From an uncultured Croceitalea sp. (GTDB taxonomy: Bacteria; Bacteroidota; Bacteroidia; Flavobacteriales; Flavobacteriaceae), in contig CANMOV010000003.1 of the NCBI GenBank assembly GCA_947499565.1, positions 496,001 to 560,000 of the forward strand: DNA of 64,000 nucleotides. The letters run 5' to 3'. Position 1 is the stretch's first letter, and each line of letters begins with the position of its first letter. The position numbers and the translations under genes were made by a program. This document shows positions 7,529 through 16,563 of this stretch, in pieces. The notes under the pieces were generated by a model. The model searched no databases and was not told the DNA's origin. It saw only the letters and a list, made by a program, of their open reading frames with translations.

Positions 7529-9949
7529 TTATTCCTCTGATAAACGATCACGTTCTTTTTTATCTATACCTCTTTCGTTATCCTGTAAGCGAAAGTTCCC
7601 AAAGTTATAGGTAAAGCCAACTCTAATGAATTGGGTTTCATACCTAGTTCTATAAAAATTGTCTTGATTCAAGTATTGAGAAGAGTATCTTGCGTTTGCT
7701 TTTCTTAAAATGTCTTCGGCACCAATTGAAATAATGGCTCTGTTTTTCCAGAGTGATTTTCTCAAGCCTATATTTAGATTTGTAGTTGGTGACTGAATAT
7801 AAGAGCCAAACAAATAGTTGGAAAAATGTGTTAGGGTAACTTCCCCAGTCAAAGTGCCATCTTTAGCAAGGTTAAGATAATTTCCAAAATAAAGATAAAA
7901 ACCATTTAGGTCATTAGTGAATGGTTGATTCCCGCTTTCTTCCGCCAAAAAAGTTTCATCCTCATAAAAAATAGAAAGATAGGTATAGGTAGACCAAAAG
8001 GGTAAAATACTTTTACTTACCGTAAAGTCTATCCCGTAAGATGTGCTCTCCAATACGTTCTGCTTAGACGCTCTTAAGGTTTGGTTTTCATTATCTTGAA
8101 AAACCAATCTTCTGCTAATAAACTGTCCATTATCCCGATAGTAAAAATCTAGAAAAAACTCACTATTAAAGGTATAGTTAAGATTAAAATTATTGCTAAA
8201 ATTGGGTCTTAATGTTAGGTTTCCTTCTTCAAAATTATTTTCATTGTCAAAAAAGCGAAATGGGTTTAAATCGTTATAGCGAGGCCTCTCCACACCTCTT
8301 CCATAATCGAAAGAAAAACTATGTTTTTCCGAAGCCGTGTATAAAAGATAGAATGATGGGAAGGCTTCAAAAAAGTCTTGCGTATTCGTTTGATTCAGGG
8401 TTTCTGAAGTTCCAGCAGCTTCTGTAAGTTCTCCTCGCAAACCTAATTTCATGGACCATTTTTCCCAATTTTTAACAAAACTAAAATATCCAGCATAGAC
8501 CTTTTCGTCATAAAGGAAATTATCGGATAACGAGCTATCCACAGTGTCGCCATTACCTGAAAAATCGAAATAATCTATTGTATTCTCCGAGTCAATTGAA
8601 GAATATTTTAATCCAGATTCAAAAGAGGCACTCCCTATTGGAGTTGCGTAATCCAATTGTCCTGTAAAAATTTTAATGTTTTGGTCAGATGCTGTGGTAA
8701 ATCCAAAATCTCTAATGAACATTTGGTTAGCATCAAAGTATGTAGAATTAATTCTTTGTAATAACTGCCCATCATAATTTGTAAAATGTGTGTTGATGGA
8801 TAATTGAGACCCTTCTTTATTTAACTTTTTGATGTACGATAAGTCAAATGCTAAATTAGTGTTATCTACATCTGAAAAATTATCTGTTACAAAAGTAGAG
8901 TCTATTTGATTTTGCGTATTTGTTATCTCCGTATCAAGAATACTCTGCCTTTCTTGATTAGGATTGAATGATAAATTTGATGTGAAGTTCAAACTATTCT
9001 TATCATCAAAATCATAGTCTAAAATAAAAGTACCATTATGTGCTGCTGTTCTCTTTATTTCTTCAGCGTTTGTTTCCCATGTAGAAAATATAGAATTCGA
9101 GTCATTAATAAAGTCTATTCCTTCCCTCTTTTTTTTAAGCTCTTTTTTGGGGTTTATAGCATAGTTTGCAAAAAGATTGAGTTTGTCTGTTTTATAATAG
9201 TGGCTTGTCCCCAAATTGAATTTTGGAAATATCGCTTGGGTATATGAACCGTTTACACTGCCCTTGTAACCAGGCACTATACTTTTACTAGTAACAATAT
9301 TTAAAATTGGCCCACCTTCAGCATCATAGCGAGCAGGAGGGTTGGCAATTACTTCAACAGACTTTATTACAGTTCCCGTTAATCCTTGAAGCAAGTCTTG
9401 TACTTCTTGTCCAGACAATTGCACTTTTCTATCATTTAAATAAACCGTAGCGCTTTGTCCTCTAATTTGAAGGTCGTTCTGATTAACAATTACTCCCGGA
9501 GTGCTTTTTAAAATATCCCAAGAGCTTCCTTGAGAGACTACAGTATTCTCAACATTAAAAACCAATCTATCGGATAACCTTTGCACAGTAGGTCTTCGCG
9601 CAGTAACCACAACCTCATCTAAATTTTCCGTTGTAGAAGGTATAATCAACGCTCCAAGAGAGATATCTTTCTTAACATCCAATGCCAAAGGCTTTGACCC
9701 TGTTCCAATATAACTTGCTTGCAATAGATATAAGTCTGGCTCTATTCCTGTAAGTTCAAAAACACCGTTTTCAGAAGCAGATGTGCCTTTTACAAATGTG
9801 GAATCACTAGCATTTAAAAGCAGTATGTTAGCAAAAGGAACTAGTTCATTTTCTGTATTTACCACTTTTCCTCTAATCTTAAAGGTCTGAGAAAAACAGC
9901 TTCCTATCGTAAAGCAAATCAATAAAATGGGAAGTATTGGGTTCTTCAT
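7529..9949 (-). CDS. TonB-receptor-like outer membrane beta-barrel protein
   Basis: This 806-residue protein starts with a signal peptide and a carboxypeptidase-regulatory-like domain (about 25-110: KIRGKVVNTENELVPFANI). A plug-like region follows (about 120-225: LDEVVVTARRP, TPGVIVNQNDLQIRG, ANPPARYDAEGGPILNIVT), then a long barrel ending in a C-terminal strand region (FIRVGFTYNFGNFRL). It belongs to the outer-membrane beta-barrel family found singly in Bacteroidetes genomes and lacks a SusD partner here, so it is probably not a glycan uptake locus. The transported ligand is unknown. It is divergent from lepA. Confidence 0.88.
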   Translation of the reverse strand: MKNPILPILLICFTIGSCFSQTFKIRGKVVNTENELVPFANILLLNASDSTFVKGTSASENGVFELTGIEPDLYLLQASYIGTGSKPLALDVKKDISLGALIIPSTTENLDEVVVTARRPTVQRLSDRLVFNVENTVVSQGSSWDILKSTPGVIVNQNDLQIRGQSATVYLNDRKVQLSGQEVQDLLQGLTGTVIKSVEVIANPPARYDAEGGPILNIVTSKSIVPGYKGSVNGSYTQAIFPKFNLGTSHYYKTDKLNLFANYAINPKKELKKKREGIDFINDSNSIFSTWETNAEEIKRTAAHNGTFILDYDFDDKNSLNFTSNLSFNPNQERQSILDTEITNTQNQIDSTFVTDNFSDVDNTNLAFDLSYIKKLNKEGSQLSINTHFTNYDGQLLQRINSTYFDANQMFIRDFGFTTASDQNIKIFTGQLDYATPIGSASFESGLKYSSIDSENTIDYFDFSGNGDTVDSSLSDNFLYDEKVYAGYFSFVKNWEKWSMKLGLRGELTEAAGTSETLNQTNTQDFFEAFPSFYLLYTASEKHSFSFDYGRGVERPRYNDLNPFRFFDNENNFEEGNLTLRPNFSNNFNLNYTFNSEFFLDFYYRDNGQFISRRLVFQDNENQTLRASKQNVLESTSYGIDFTVSKSILPFWSTYTYLSIFYEDETFLAEESGNQPFTNDLNGFYLYFGNYLNLAKDGTLTGEVTLTHFSNYLFGSYIQSPTTNLNIGLRKSLWKNRAIISIGAEDILRKANARYSSQYLNQDNFYRTRYETQFIRVGFTYNFGNFRLQDNERGIDKKERDRLSEE

Positions 9950-9969
9950 TTTAGGTTTGGGTCGAATAT

Positions 9970-9977
9970 CAAATCTA
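9970..9977 (-). promoter_or_regulatory. -7 box of the outer membrane receptor gene
   Basis: On the minus strand this reads TAGATTTG, an exact TAnnTTTG match lying 20 bases upstream of the ATG at 9949. No good -33 TTTG was found at the usual distance. Confidence 0.45.
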
Positions 9978-10032
9978 AGAAAATATTTCTGAGTAGGTTA
10001 TCATAATTCGCTATCCTGCTAGGCAAAAGAAC

Positions 10033-10040
10033 TATATTTG
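10033..10040 (+). promoter_or_regulatory. -7 box directly upstream of lepA
   Basis: TATATTTG is an exact TAnnTTTG match and ends 8 bases before the lepA ATG, implying an extremely short or absent leader. The upstream -33 element is weak (TTCG about 22 bases before). Confidence 0.5.
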
Positions 10041-10048
10041 CATTTGGT

Positions 10049-11845
10049 ATGAAAAAGATTAGAAATTTTTGCATCATTGCGCATATTGACCATGGCAAGA
10101 GCACATTGGCAGACCGTTTATTGGACTTCACTGGTTCGGTAACCGAGCGTGAGAAACAAGACCAACTATTGGACAGTATGGATTTGGAGCGTGAACGTGG
10201 TATCACCATAAAGAGTCATGCTATCCAAATGGAATATACCTATAAAGGTGAAGAATACATTCTTAACCTTATAGACACTCCTGGTCATGTAGATTTTTCA
10301 TACGAAGTTTCTAGGTCTATTGCCGCATGTGAAGGAGCGCTTCTTGTTGTTGATGCTGCGCAAAGTATTCAGGCGCAAACCATTTCTAATTTATATCTAG
10401 CCTTAGAAAATGATTTAGAGATTGTCCCGGTGCTTAATAAGGTTGACTTGCCAAGTGCAAACCCAGAAGAAGTAACTGATGATATCGTTGATCTTTTGGG
10501 CTGCGATGCCGAAGAGGTAATCCCCGCAAGCGCAAAAACTGGCATTGGTATTGAGGAAATCTTAAGTGCAATTATTGAACGCATCCCTGCTCCTGAGGGT
10601 AATGTTGATGAATCTTTACAGGCCTTGGTTTTTGATTCCGTTTACAACCCTTTCCGTGGGGTAGAAACCTATTTTAGGGTTATTAATGGTGAAATTAAAA
10701 AAGGGCAAAAAATAAAATTTGTTGCTACAGCTAAAGATTATTTTGCTGACGAAGTTGGCACTTTAAAGTTGGAGCAACAGCCTAAAAAAAGTATAAAAGC
10801 TGGTGATGTTGGCTATTTAATTACTGGTATTAAAGACGCCCGCGAGGTTAAAGTTGGAGATACGATTACAGATGCAGCAAGTCCAACAAAAAATGCAATT
10901 GCAGGTTTTGAAGATGTAAAGCCTATGGTTTTCGCAGGTATTTACCCCGTGGATACTGAGGAATTTGAAGAATTAAGGGCCTCTATGGAGAAACTTCAGT
11001 TAAATGATGCCTCTCTAGTTTTTGTTCCGGAAAGTAGTGCAGCCTTAGGTTTTGGTTTTCGTTGTGGATTCTTAGGGATGTTACATATGGAAATTATTCA
11101 AGAGCGTTTGGAACGTGAGTTTAACATGACTGTAATCACTACAGTGCCCAATGTTAGTTATCATGCCTTTACGCGTAAAAACCCAGATGATATCATCATT
11201 GTAAACAACCCAACAGATTTACCAGACCCTTCTGGAATTGATCGGGTAGAAGAACCCTATATAAAAGCTACGATTATTACAAAATCTGATTTTGTAGGTA
11301 ATGTAATGTCACTTTGTATTGAAAAAAGAGGGCAGATTACAAACCAGACTTATCTAACCACGCAACGAGTTGAATTAACGTTTGATATGCCTTTAGCAGA
11401 AATTGTTTTTGACTTCTATGACAGATTAAAAACTGTTTCTAAAGGTTATGCTTCTTTTGATTATGCGCCTATTGGTATGCGTAAGTCTAAACTAGTGCGT
11501 GTAGATATTTTACTAAATGCGCAACCGGTAGATGCATTATCAGCATTAATCCATGCAGATAGTGCGGTCACTATAGGCAAAAAGATGTGTGCTAAGTTAA
11601 AAGAGCTTATTCCGCGACAACAATTTGATATTCCTATACAAGCAGCAATTGGTGCTAAAATTATTTCTAGGGAAACCACAAAAGCGCTGCGAAAAGATGT
11701 AACTGCAAAATGTTATGGTGGGGATATTTCTAGAAAGCGAAAACTGCTCGAAAAACAGAAAAAAGGTAAAAAACGTATGCGCCAAGTAGGTAATGTAGAG
11801 GTGCCGCAAGAGGCCTTTATGGCGGTGTTAAAGTTGAACGATTAA
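10049..11845 (+). CDS. lepA: Elongation factor 4 (LepA)
   Basis: This 598-residue translational GTPase of the LepA/EF4 family acts on ribosomes and in 30S assembly. GTPase motifs are complete: P-loop AHIDHGKST (11-19), switch [17 protein letters not shown], and NKVD. The LepA-specific C-terminal domain is present, with [19 protein letters not shown] and the terminal [19 protein letters not shown]. The length is normal. It is a single-gene unit followed 36 bp later by the response regulator. Confidence 0.97.
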   Translation: MKKIRNFCIIAHIDHGKSTLADRLLDFTGSVTEREKQDQLLDSMDLERERGITIKSHAIQMEYTYKGEEYILNLIDTPGHVDFSYEVSRSIAACEGALLVVDAAQSIQAQTISNLYLALENDLEIVPVLNKVDLPSANPEEVTDDIVDLLGCDAEEVIPASAKTGIGIEEILSAIIERIPAPEGNVDESLQALVFDSVYNPFRGVETYFRVINGEIKKGQKIKFVATAKDYFADEVGTLKLEQQPKKSIKAGDVGYLITGIKDAREVKVGDTITDAASPTKNAIAGFEDVKPMVFAGIYPVDTEEFEELRASMEKLQLNDASLVFVPESSAALGFGFRCGFLGMLHMEIIQERLEREFNMTVITTVPNVSYHAFTRKNPDDIIIVNNPTDLPDPSGIDRVEEPYIKATIITKSDFVGNVMSLCIEKRGQITNQTYLTTQRVELTFDMPLAEIVFDFYDRLKTVSKGYASFDYAPIGMRKSKLVRVDILLNAQPVDALSALIHADSAVTIGKKMCAKLKELIPRQQFDIPIQAAIGAKIISRETTKALRKDVTAKCYGGDISRKRKLLEKQKKGKKRMRQVGNVEVPQEAFMAVLKLND

Positions 11846-11881
11846 TCTTTTGTAACTTACTACTTCACAGACTAAAGCAAA

Positions 11882-12526
11882 GTGAAGGAAAAAGTAAAAA
11901 AGATTCTAATATGTGAAGACCACCAAATTGTAATCGATGGCCTTTGTTCCATTATTGCTGATTTTTCGGGGTTCGGGGTTGTGGATACCGTTACCAGCTA
12001 TTCAAGTTTATACTCTTCTTTAGAAATAAATAAGCCAGATATTCTATTGCTGGATCTTAATCTTCCACATAAAAATGGAATTGAAATTCTACGAGAGCTT
12101 AGGGTAAAAAAGAACCCTGTAAAGGTACTCATCCTTACCATGTACAATAAAAAAACAATTATAAGTAAAACCGTTAATGAAGGTGCGGATGGTTTTTTGC
12201 TTAAAAATTGCTCTTCTGAAGATTTACTTAATGCCTTACATCATGTTTCTGAAAACGACTTTTTCTATTACGGGGAAGGTGTTATAAAAAGCAAAAAAAA
12301 GAGTGGTTTTCAAGAAGATGAATTTTACAAACGAATACAATTAACATCAAGAGAAAAAGAAATCATCAAACATTTATGTGATGGAAAGAAGGTGCCTCAT
12401 ATAGCGACTATTATGTATATAAGTCCATTAACCGTTGAAACACATAAGAAAAACATCTATAGAAAATTAGGTTTAAACAGTGTAACCAAGTTGGTAAATT
12501 TTGCTCATGAAAATCAATTATTTTAA
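11882..12526 (+). CDS. NarL/LuxR-family response regulator
   Basis: This 214-residue protein begins at a GTG. The receiver domain (about 7-120) has the acidic pair in ICEDHQ, the phospho-acceptor Asp58 in LLLDLNLP, the Thr in LILTMYN and the Lys in GFLLKN. The C-terminal LuxR HTH (about 148-205) reads LTSREKEIIKHLCDGK and THKKNIYRKLGL. It overlaps the next gene by 20 bases, which makes that kinase the likely partner. The two outer-membrane protein genes just downstream, carrying duplicated promoters, are plausible targets, but no binding site was identified. Confidence 0.93.
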   Translation: MKEKVKKILICEDHQIVIDGLCSIIADFSGFGVVDTVTSYSSLYSSLEINKPDILLLDLNLPHKNGIEILRELRVKKNPVKVLILTMYNKKTIISKTVNEGADGFLLKNCSSEDLLNALHHVSENDFFYYGEGVIKSKKKSGFQEDEFYKRIQLTSREKEIIKHLCDGKKVPHIATIMYISPLTVETHKKNIYRKLGLNSVTKLVNFAHENQLF

Positions 12527-14348
12527 TACTTGTTTTGCTTTATTTATTCTTGGAATACAATTTTGTTTTGGTCAAAAAACTATTGAAGTAAATCCTTTAC
12601 TTCAAAAAAATATCAAAATAAACAGTCAGCTACATGTATCAAAAGAAAAGGCCATTACCCCAACCCTTACTGCACTAAGGAAATTTGATTTGGCTATGGA
12701 CGAACGTCGTTTTTTTTATCTAGATTTTGATGTAACTCAAGCCTATACCACCTTCAAAATAGCAAACACTACAAAACACAAACAGGATATGGTTTTGGTT
12801 TTTTCATACCCTTTTATTGAAGATGCTAAGCTTTTTAAGGTAGTTAATGACAGTTTGTACCCTCAGGGGCAAATTGGGATTTTCTCAGGAAAAGGACCTA
12901 TTGGGCGCAATTGGAAAATTCCTATCTTATCTCTGCCTAATGAAACGTCCAATTATTTATTGGTTCTAAAAAAAGCTCCTGGAAAGCCTGTTGCTACCGA
13001 CATAACTCTCTTTTCCAATGAAAAACATGTTGCCGTTTCTGGGCTTCAAAACACCTTGATCGGGTTTTATTTTGGCATAACAGTTCTTTCCATTCTTTTT
13101 ACCTTATTTATTTTTGGTCTCACGCGCCATTCTGTTTTTCTACTTTATGGATTTTATTTAGTTGCGCTAGCTATTTATATAGCCTCTTATTTTGGGTTCT
13201 CCAATGTTTTTTTACCCGCTGAACAATTAAATAATGGAAGGACAGTATATGTCCTTGCTATTGAATTTAGCACTATTTTATTTGTGCTGTTTGCTCAAAA
13301 GTTATTAAGAGCCAAAAAGTACCTTCCAAAACTCAATCGTACCGTTATAGTTGTAATTATTGCCGCTATTGCTGTTTTTAGGGTAATTCTGCACATCATT
13401 GGTGATGCCTTGACAGTTGGTCAATTTGCTATTTTTATGAAACTATGGTACGGAACCATATTGTTCTTAATATTGGCAGTTCTGATAGAACTTCTTGTTT
13501 ATATAAAACACAATCCAAGAATTGGCTCTTTATTCGCTTTGTCTTATCTATTTATGATTTTGGGTGCGGTATTTGTAGTTCTGCACCAAAGCATTGGCTT
13601 GTTAAAGGTTACTTTTTTTGGTCTGTCTCATATTTTGTTTGCTTCCGCATTGGAAATCATTTTATTATCAATAACAATTGCATTTATTGTTGGGCAAATC
13701 TACAAAGACCGAAATACGCTAGCCAGCACCATGCTAGTAGAACAACAAAGGTTTCTGAATGCATTTGTTCTAGGCCAGGAAGAAGAAAGAAAACGTTTGG
13801 GTGCCGAACTACATGATAATGTTGGCAGTAGAATTTCAAATTTAAGAAGGGTCTTTAGTCATAAGCATACAGACGTTGCCATCGAAAAGGAATTTGATAT
13901 GGTTTGTGATGAAATTAGAAATATGGCACATGCCATTACACCGGCAGAAATTGCACTGGTAGGGCTTCCAGGTGCTGTGGAAGAATTGTTGGAAGAATTA
14001 GCAAAGTCTGACAGTCTAAAAATTAACTTTAATTCATTTCGCTTTCCTGACAACCTAGAGGAAGACATGGCTACCAATTTGTTCAGAATTGTTCAAGAAT
14101 TGCTTCAAAATGTATTTAAACACGCGAATGCTTCCGTTGTAGACATCCAATTATTTGGTCATAAAAATTCAGTAACGCTCAGTTTTGAGGACGATGGCCA
14201 AGGTACTTCCCATAAAAAGAAAACTAGCGGTATTGGTCTTAAAAGCATTCAATCTAGGGTAGCCCAAATGAATGGGCAATTCCTTTTTGATTCCATTAAA
14301 GGCAAAGGCACTTCAGTTTTGGTCATTATTCCTACAAAATATACCTGA
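12507..14348 (+). CDS. 7TM-DISM sensor histidine kinase
   Basis: This is a 613-residue inner-membrane kinase. The ATG at 12507 is chosen over a TTG two codons earlier, since a signal peptide follows (FALFILGIQFCFGQ). The extracellular sensory domain (about 25-175) is of the 7TMR-DISM type, followed by seven membrane helices (about 182-398). The dimerisation domain has the HisKA_3 box ERKRLGAELHDNVG with phospho-His436, and the ATPase has the N-box IVQELLQNVFKHA. It is translationally coupled to the response regulator. The last 21 bases plus the following intergenic DNA recur downstream as a direct repeat. Confidence 0.92.
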   Translation: MKINYFNTCFALFILGIQFCFGQKTIEVNPLLQKNIKINSQLHVSKEKAITPTLTALRKFDLAMDERRFFYLDFDVTQAYTTFKIANTTKHKQDMVLVFSYPFIEDAKLFKVVNDSLYPQGQIGIFSGKGPIGRNWKIPILSLPNETSNYLLVLKKAPGKPVATDITLFSNEKHVAVSGLQNTLIGFYFGITVLSILFTLFIFGLTRHSVFLLYGFYLVALAIYIASYFGFSNVFLPAEQLNNGRTVYVLAIEFSTILFVLFAQKLLRAKKYLPKLNRTVIVVIIAAIAVFRVILHIIGDALTVGQFAIFMKLWYGTILFLILAVLIELLVYIKHNPRIGSLFALSYLFMILGAVFVVLHQSIGLLKVTFFGLSHILFASALEIILLSITIAFIVGQIYKDRNTLASTMLVEQQRFLNAFVLGQEEERKRLGAELHDNVGSRISNLRRVFSHKHTDVAIEKEFDMVCDEIRNMAHAITPAEIALVGLPGAVEELLEELAKSDSLKINFNSFRFPDNLEEDMATNLFRIVQELLQNVFKHANASVVDIQLFGHKNSVTLSFEDDGQGTSHKKKTSGIGLKSIQSRVAQMNGQFLFDSIKGKGTSVLVIIPTKYT

Positions 14349-14388
14349 GTTCTGGTATTGTTTCCTCTATTTTAAAATCTTCTATTTG
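14328..14388. repeat. 61-bp direct repeat, copy 1
   Basis: This copy is identical to 15895-15955 at 58 of 61 positions with no gap. It spans the last codons and stop of the histidine kinase and the upstream region of the 491-residue secreted protein, so its left third is coding here and noncoding in copy 2. It contains a promoter-like sequence at its right end. A tandem duplication of the gene with its leader would explain it. Confidence 0.92.
14356..14388 (+). promoter_or_regulatory. Promoter inside repeat copy 1
   Basis: TATTG, 20 bases, then TCTATTTG. This differs from the TTTG/TAnnTTTG consensus at one position in each box. It ends 24 bases upstream of the ATG at 14413. Confidence 0.5.
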
Positions 14389-14412
14389 GTTTACTAAATA
14401 AATCAACAAGCC

Positions 14413-15888
14413 ATGAAGCTCTATATTCCTTACAAAATTCTAATGACATTCTTCTGTATTTTTCTTCTTGGATGCCCTTTAGTTAATTCACAAAAAGCAA
14501 AAAAAAAGAATTCTAGGGCGTACCGTGATTCAATTTTAGAGCATCGCCGTAATAATCTTGATGCTGTGTATACAAAATTGCTTTTGAATGCGCAAGTTGT
14601 GGAACCAACGTCTGAATCATCTTGTCAATCCAAGGAAATGGTAAAAAAAGTAGATCAATTATTAAAGAACGACAAGAAAATCAAGGACACTTCAACCATA
14701 AATCTTGTGAGTTTTATTGATGTTAAAGAAATGGAGCCGCAATTCTTCGATATTGATTTGCCTAATGTAGACAAAGGTGGGTTTAAAACCAAAATCGATA
14801 TGTTGCTAAGCGCATATACTAATTCCGCTAACTATACGGATTTTGTGTCTCGGGCAACAGGTGATAATTTAGGAGGGCTCACCAAAGTTGAAAAAAAGAA
14901 AGTTAAGGACACATATTTGTTTTTCGAATATCTGTTCTCCAATGATCGAATGCGCCATATGAATCTAGAAAAAAAGATACGGTTCGATGATTGTATGGCG
15001 CTAGTCTACCCCTCTATTGAAACTACCACCTTTGAGTATCCCAATATTACTTATGGGTTAAGAATTTCCGTGAGACTTAATTGCGATTGTGCTTCTGGTA
15101 AAGGACCACTATTTGTTGACTCAGGCTCATTTGATTATATTGCTATCTCCAAGGGTATTTACTCTGGATCTGCAATTACCTTTGGAGACCCTATTAATCC
15201 TCGCATTGTCACAAACACATTTACTTGCTGCCCCGAGAAAAGTGAGCTAGACGAGTCAGCGAGCTCTATTTCAACGGAAGAATCCGATAGCTTTATTAAG
15301 GATACCCGAAACATTTTTTTGAATCCTAGCAGTGTCAACGAGTATAAAGAGTATGTTACTACAGAATGGGGTAAGGAACAAAAAGAAGAAGAACCAATAA
15401 ATGAAGATTATGGGTATAGTGATAGTGACATTTTCGATTATACCTGGGCGGGAGATGGTTTTACCATTACCGCAGGTCTAGGGCCCACGACAGGGGATGA
15501 GGCTGATTTCTTTGGCTTTTCCTATAGTGGTGGTATAGGTTATTATCAAAGCTTAACTGAAGATTTTCAGGTTGGCGCCACGGCAGGTTATAGTAGATAT
15601 ACTGGAAAAGAAACTGATTTTGGTTTTGAAACCGAAGGCGAAAGTTTTATCCCCATTATGGCAAAGGCAAGATATCATATCAGTAATGCCTTTGGTGTAG
15701 AAGCAGGGTTGGGTTATGCTATCTCTGCAAGTGAAGGAGGAGAGGGGGGTCTTACATACAGTGCTGGTCCATTTTGGAAGCCTTTAGAGGCTGTTTTATT
15801 TGCTATTAATTATGTAAACATCGCTTTTGGAGAAGGAAGTTTGGGCGCCTTAATGCTAAGTGGTAGTGTTTCGCTTTCAAAAAAATAG
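14413..15888 (+). CDS. Secreted/outer-membrane protein with C-terminal barrel-like domain
   Basis: This 491-residue protein has a signal peptide (FFCIFLLGCPLVNSQ; the Cys is not followed by a lipoprotein-like context, so cleavage after NSQ is more likely). The middle part (about 30-330) has conserved-looking cysteines (CDCAS, FTCCPE) and no recognised domain. The C-terminal 150 residues alternate hydrophobic and glycine-rich strands (GGIGYYQSL, VGATAGYSRYTG, VEAGLGYAIS), as in small outer-membrane barrels. They align by eye with the next protein. It lies behind the two-component pair and is probably regulated with it or by it. Function unknown. Confidence 0.75.
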   Translation: MKLYIPYKILMTFFCIFLLGCPLVNSQKAKKKNSRAYRDSILEHRRNNLDAVYTKLLLNAQVVEPTSESSCQSKEMVKKVDQLLKNDKKIKDTSTINLVSFIDVKEMEPQFFDIDLPNVDKGGFKTKIDMLLSAYTNSANYTDFVSRATGDNLGGLTKVEKKKVKDTYLFFEYLFSNDRMRHMNLEKKIRFDDCMALVYPSIETTTFEYPNITYGLRISVRLNCDCASGKGPLFVDSGSFDYIAISKGIYSGSAITFGDPINPRIVTNTFTCCPEKSELDESASSISTEESDSFIKDTRNIFLNPSSVNEYKEYVTTEWGKEQKEEEPINEDYGYSDSDIFDYTWAGDGFTITAGLGPTTGDEADFFGFSYSGGIGYYQSLTEDFQVGATAGYSRYTGKETDFGFETEGESFIPIMAKARYHISNAFGVEAGLGYAISASEGGEGGLTYSAGPFWKPLEAVLFAINYVNIAFGEGSLGALMLSGSVSLSKK

Positions 15889-15894
15889 GGTCTA

Positions 15895-15955
15895 ATTCTT
15901 ACAAAAAATACCTGAGTTCTGATATTGTTTCCTCTATTTTAAAATCTTCTATTTG
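15895..15955. repeat. 61-bp direct repeat, copy 2
   Basis: This is the second copy of the element at 14328-14388 (three substitutions). Here all of it lies between genes, starting 6 bases after the stop of the 491-residue protein. The left third is a relic of the kinase 3' end (TACAAA-AAA-TAC-CTGA instead of the coding version). Confidence 0.92.
15923..15955 (+). promoter_or_regulatory. Promoter inside repeat copy 2
   Basis: It has the same TATTG, 20-base spacer and TCTATTTG arrangement as copy 1, ending 27 bases upstream of the ATG at 15983. Preservation of both boxes while neighbouring leader sequence has diverged suggests function. Confidence 0.5.
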
Positions 15956-15982
15956 AACCAATATTAATCAATATACAAGATT

Positions 15983-16549
15983 ATGAAAAAGCAATTTTTA
16001 ATACCTATTTCTCTTTTTTTAGGTTTCGTTTCCTCTTACTCACAAGGACTTTATAATCTAGCAACATTGGACGAGGAATTGGATGCGGCTCCTCTTAAAT
16101 GGTCCGCCGGGATAAATTTTGGCTATGATGATGATGTAACCGATTCTCACGGGATTGGCTTGGATGCAGAAGTTGCTTATATTACTGCTATTTCAGATAA
16201 TATTGGTGTTGGAGCGGTAGTTGGAGTGTCCCATTACTTTGGCAAATCGGAAACTTTTGGCGATCTAACCATAGATTTTGAAGATTTTACCTTTGCTCCT
16301 TTAGGTGTTACAGCCCGGGCAAAACTCGGAAAGTCTTTTTTTATTGGAACAAATGTAGGTTATGCATTAGCTATTGGCCCCAAAGATCTTGATGGGGGTT
16401 TTTATTATGAGCCCAAAGCCGGATATAGAATCTCTTCCAGTAAACCAACCTATATCGTTGCTTCTTATTCTGGTATTGATATAAACGGCTCTGCCTTTTC
16501 CTCTATTAATCTTGGGATTGAATTTGGCTGTCTAAATTCCAAAAAGTAG
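15983..16549 (+). CDS. Small outer-membrane beta-barrel-like protein
   Basis: This 188-residue protein has a signal peptide (PISLFLGFVSSYSQ) followed by alternating strands typical of a small porin-like barrel (GAVVGVSHYFGKS, GVTARAKLGKSFFIGTNVGYAL). It aligns by eye with the C-terminal 150 residues of the preceding 491-residue protein, including GYxxxxG and FxPLxxxARA patterns. With the shared upstream repeat, it is best read as a product of tandem duplication, one copy having gained or lost the large N-terminal part. Function unknown. Confidence 0.75.
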   Translation: MKKQFLIPISLFLGFVSSYSQGLYNLATLDEELDAAPLKWSAGINFGYDDDVTDSHGIGLDAEVAYITAISDNIGVGAVVGVSHYFGKSETFGDLTIDFEDFTFAPLGVTARAKLGKSFFIGTNVGYALAIGPKDLDGGFYYEPKAGYRISSSKPTYIVASYSGIDINGSAFSSINLGIEFGCLNSKK

Positions 16550-16563
16550 TTTCCAATTATTCC

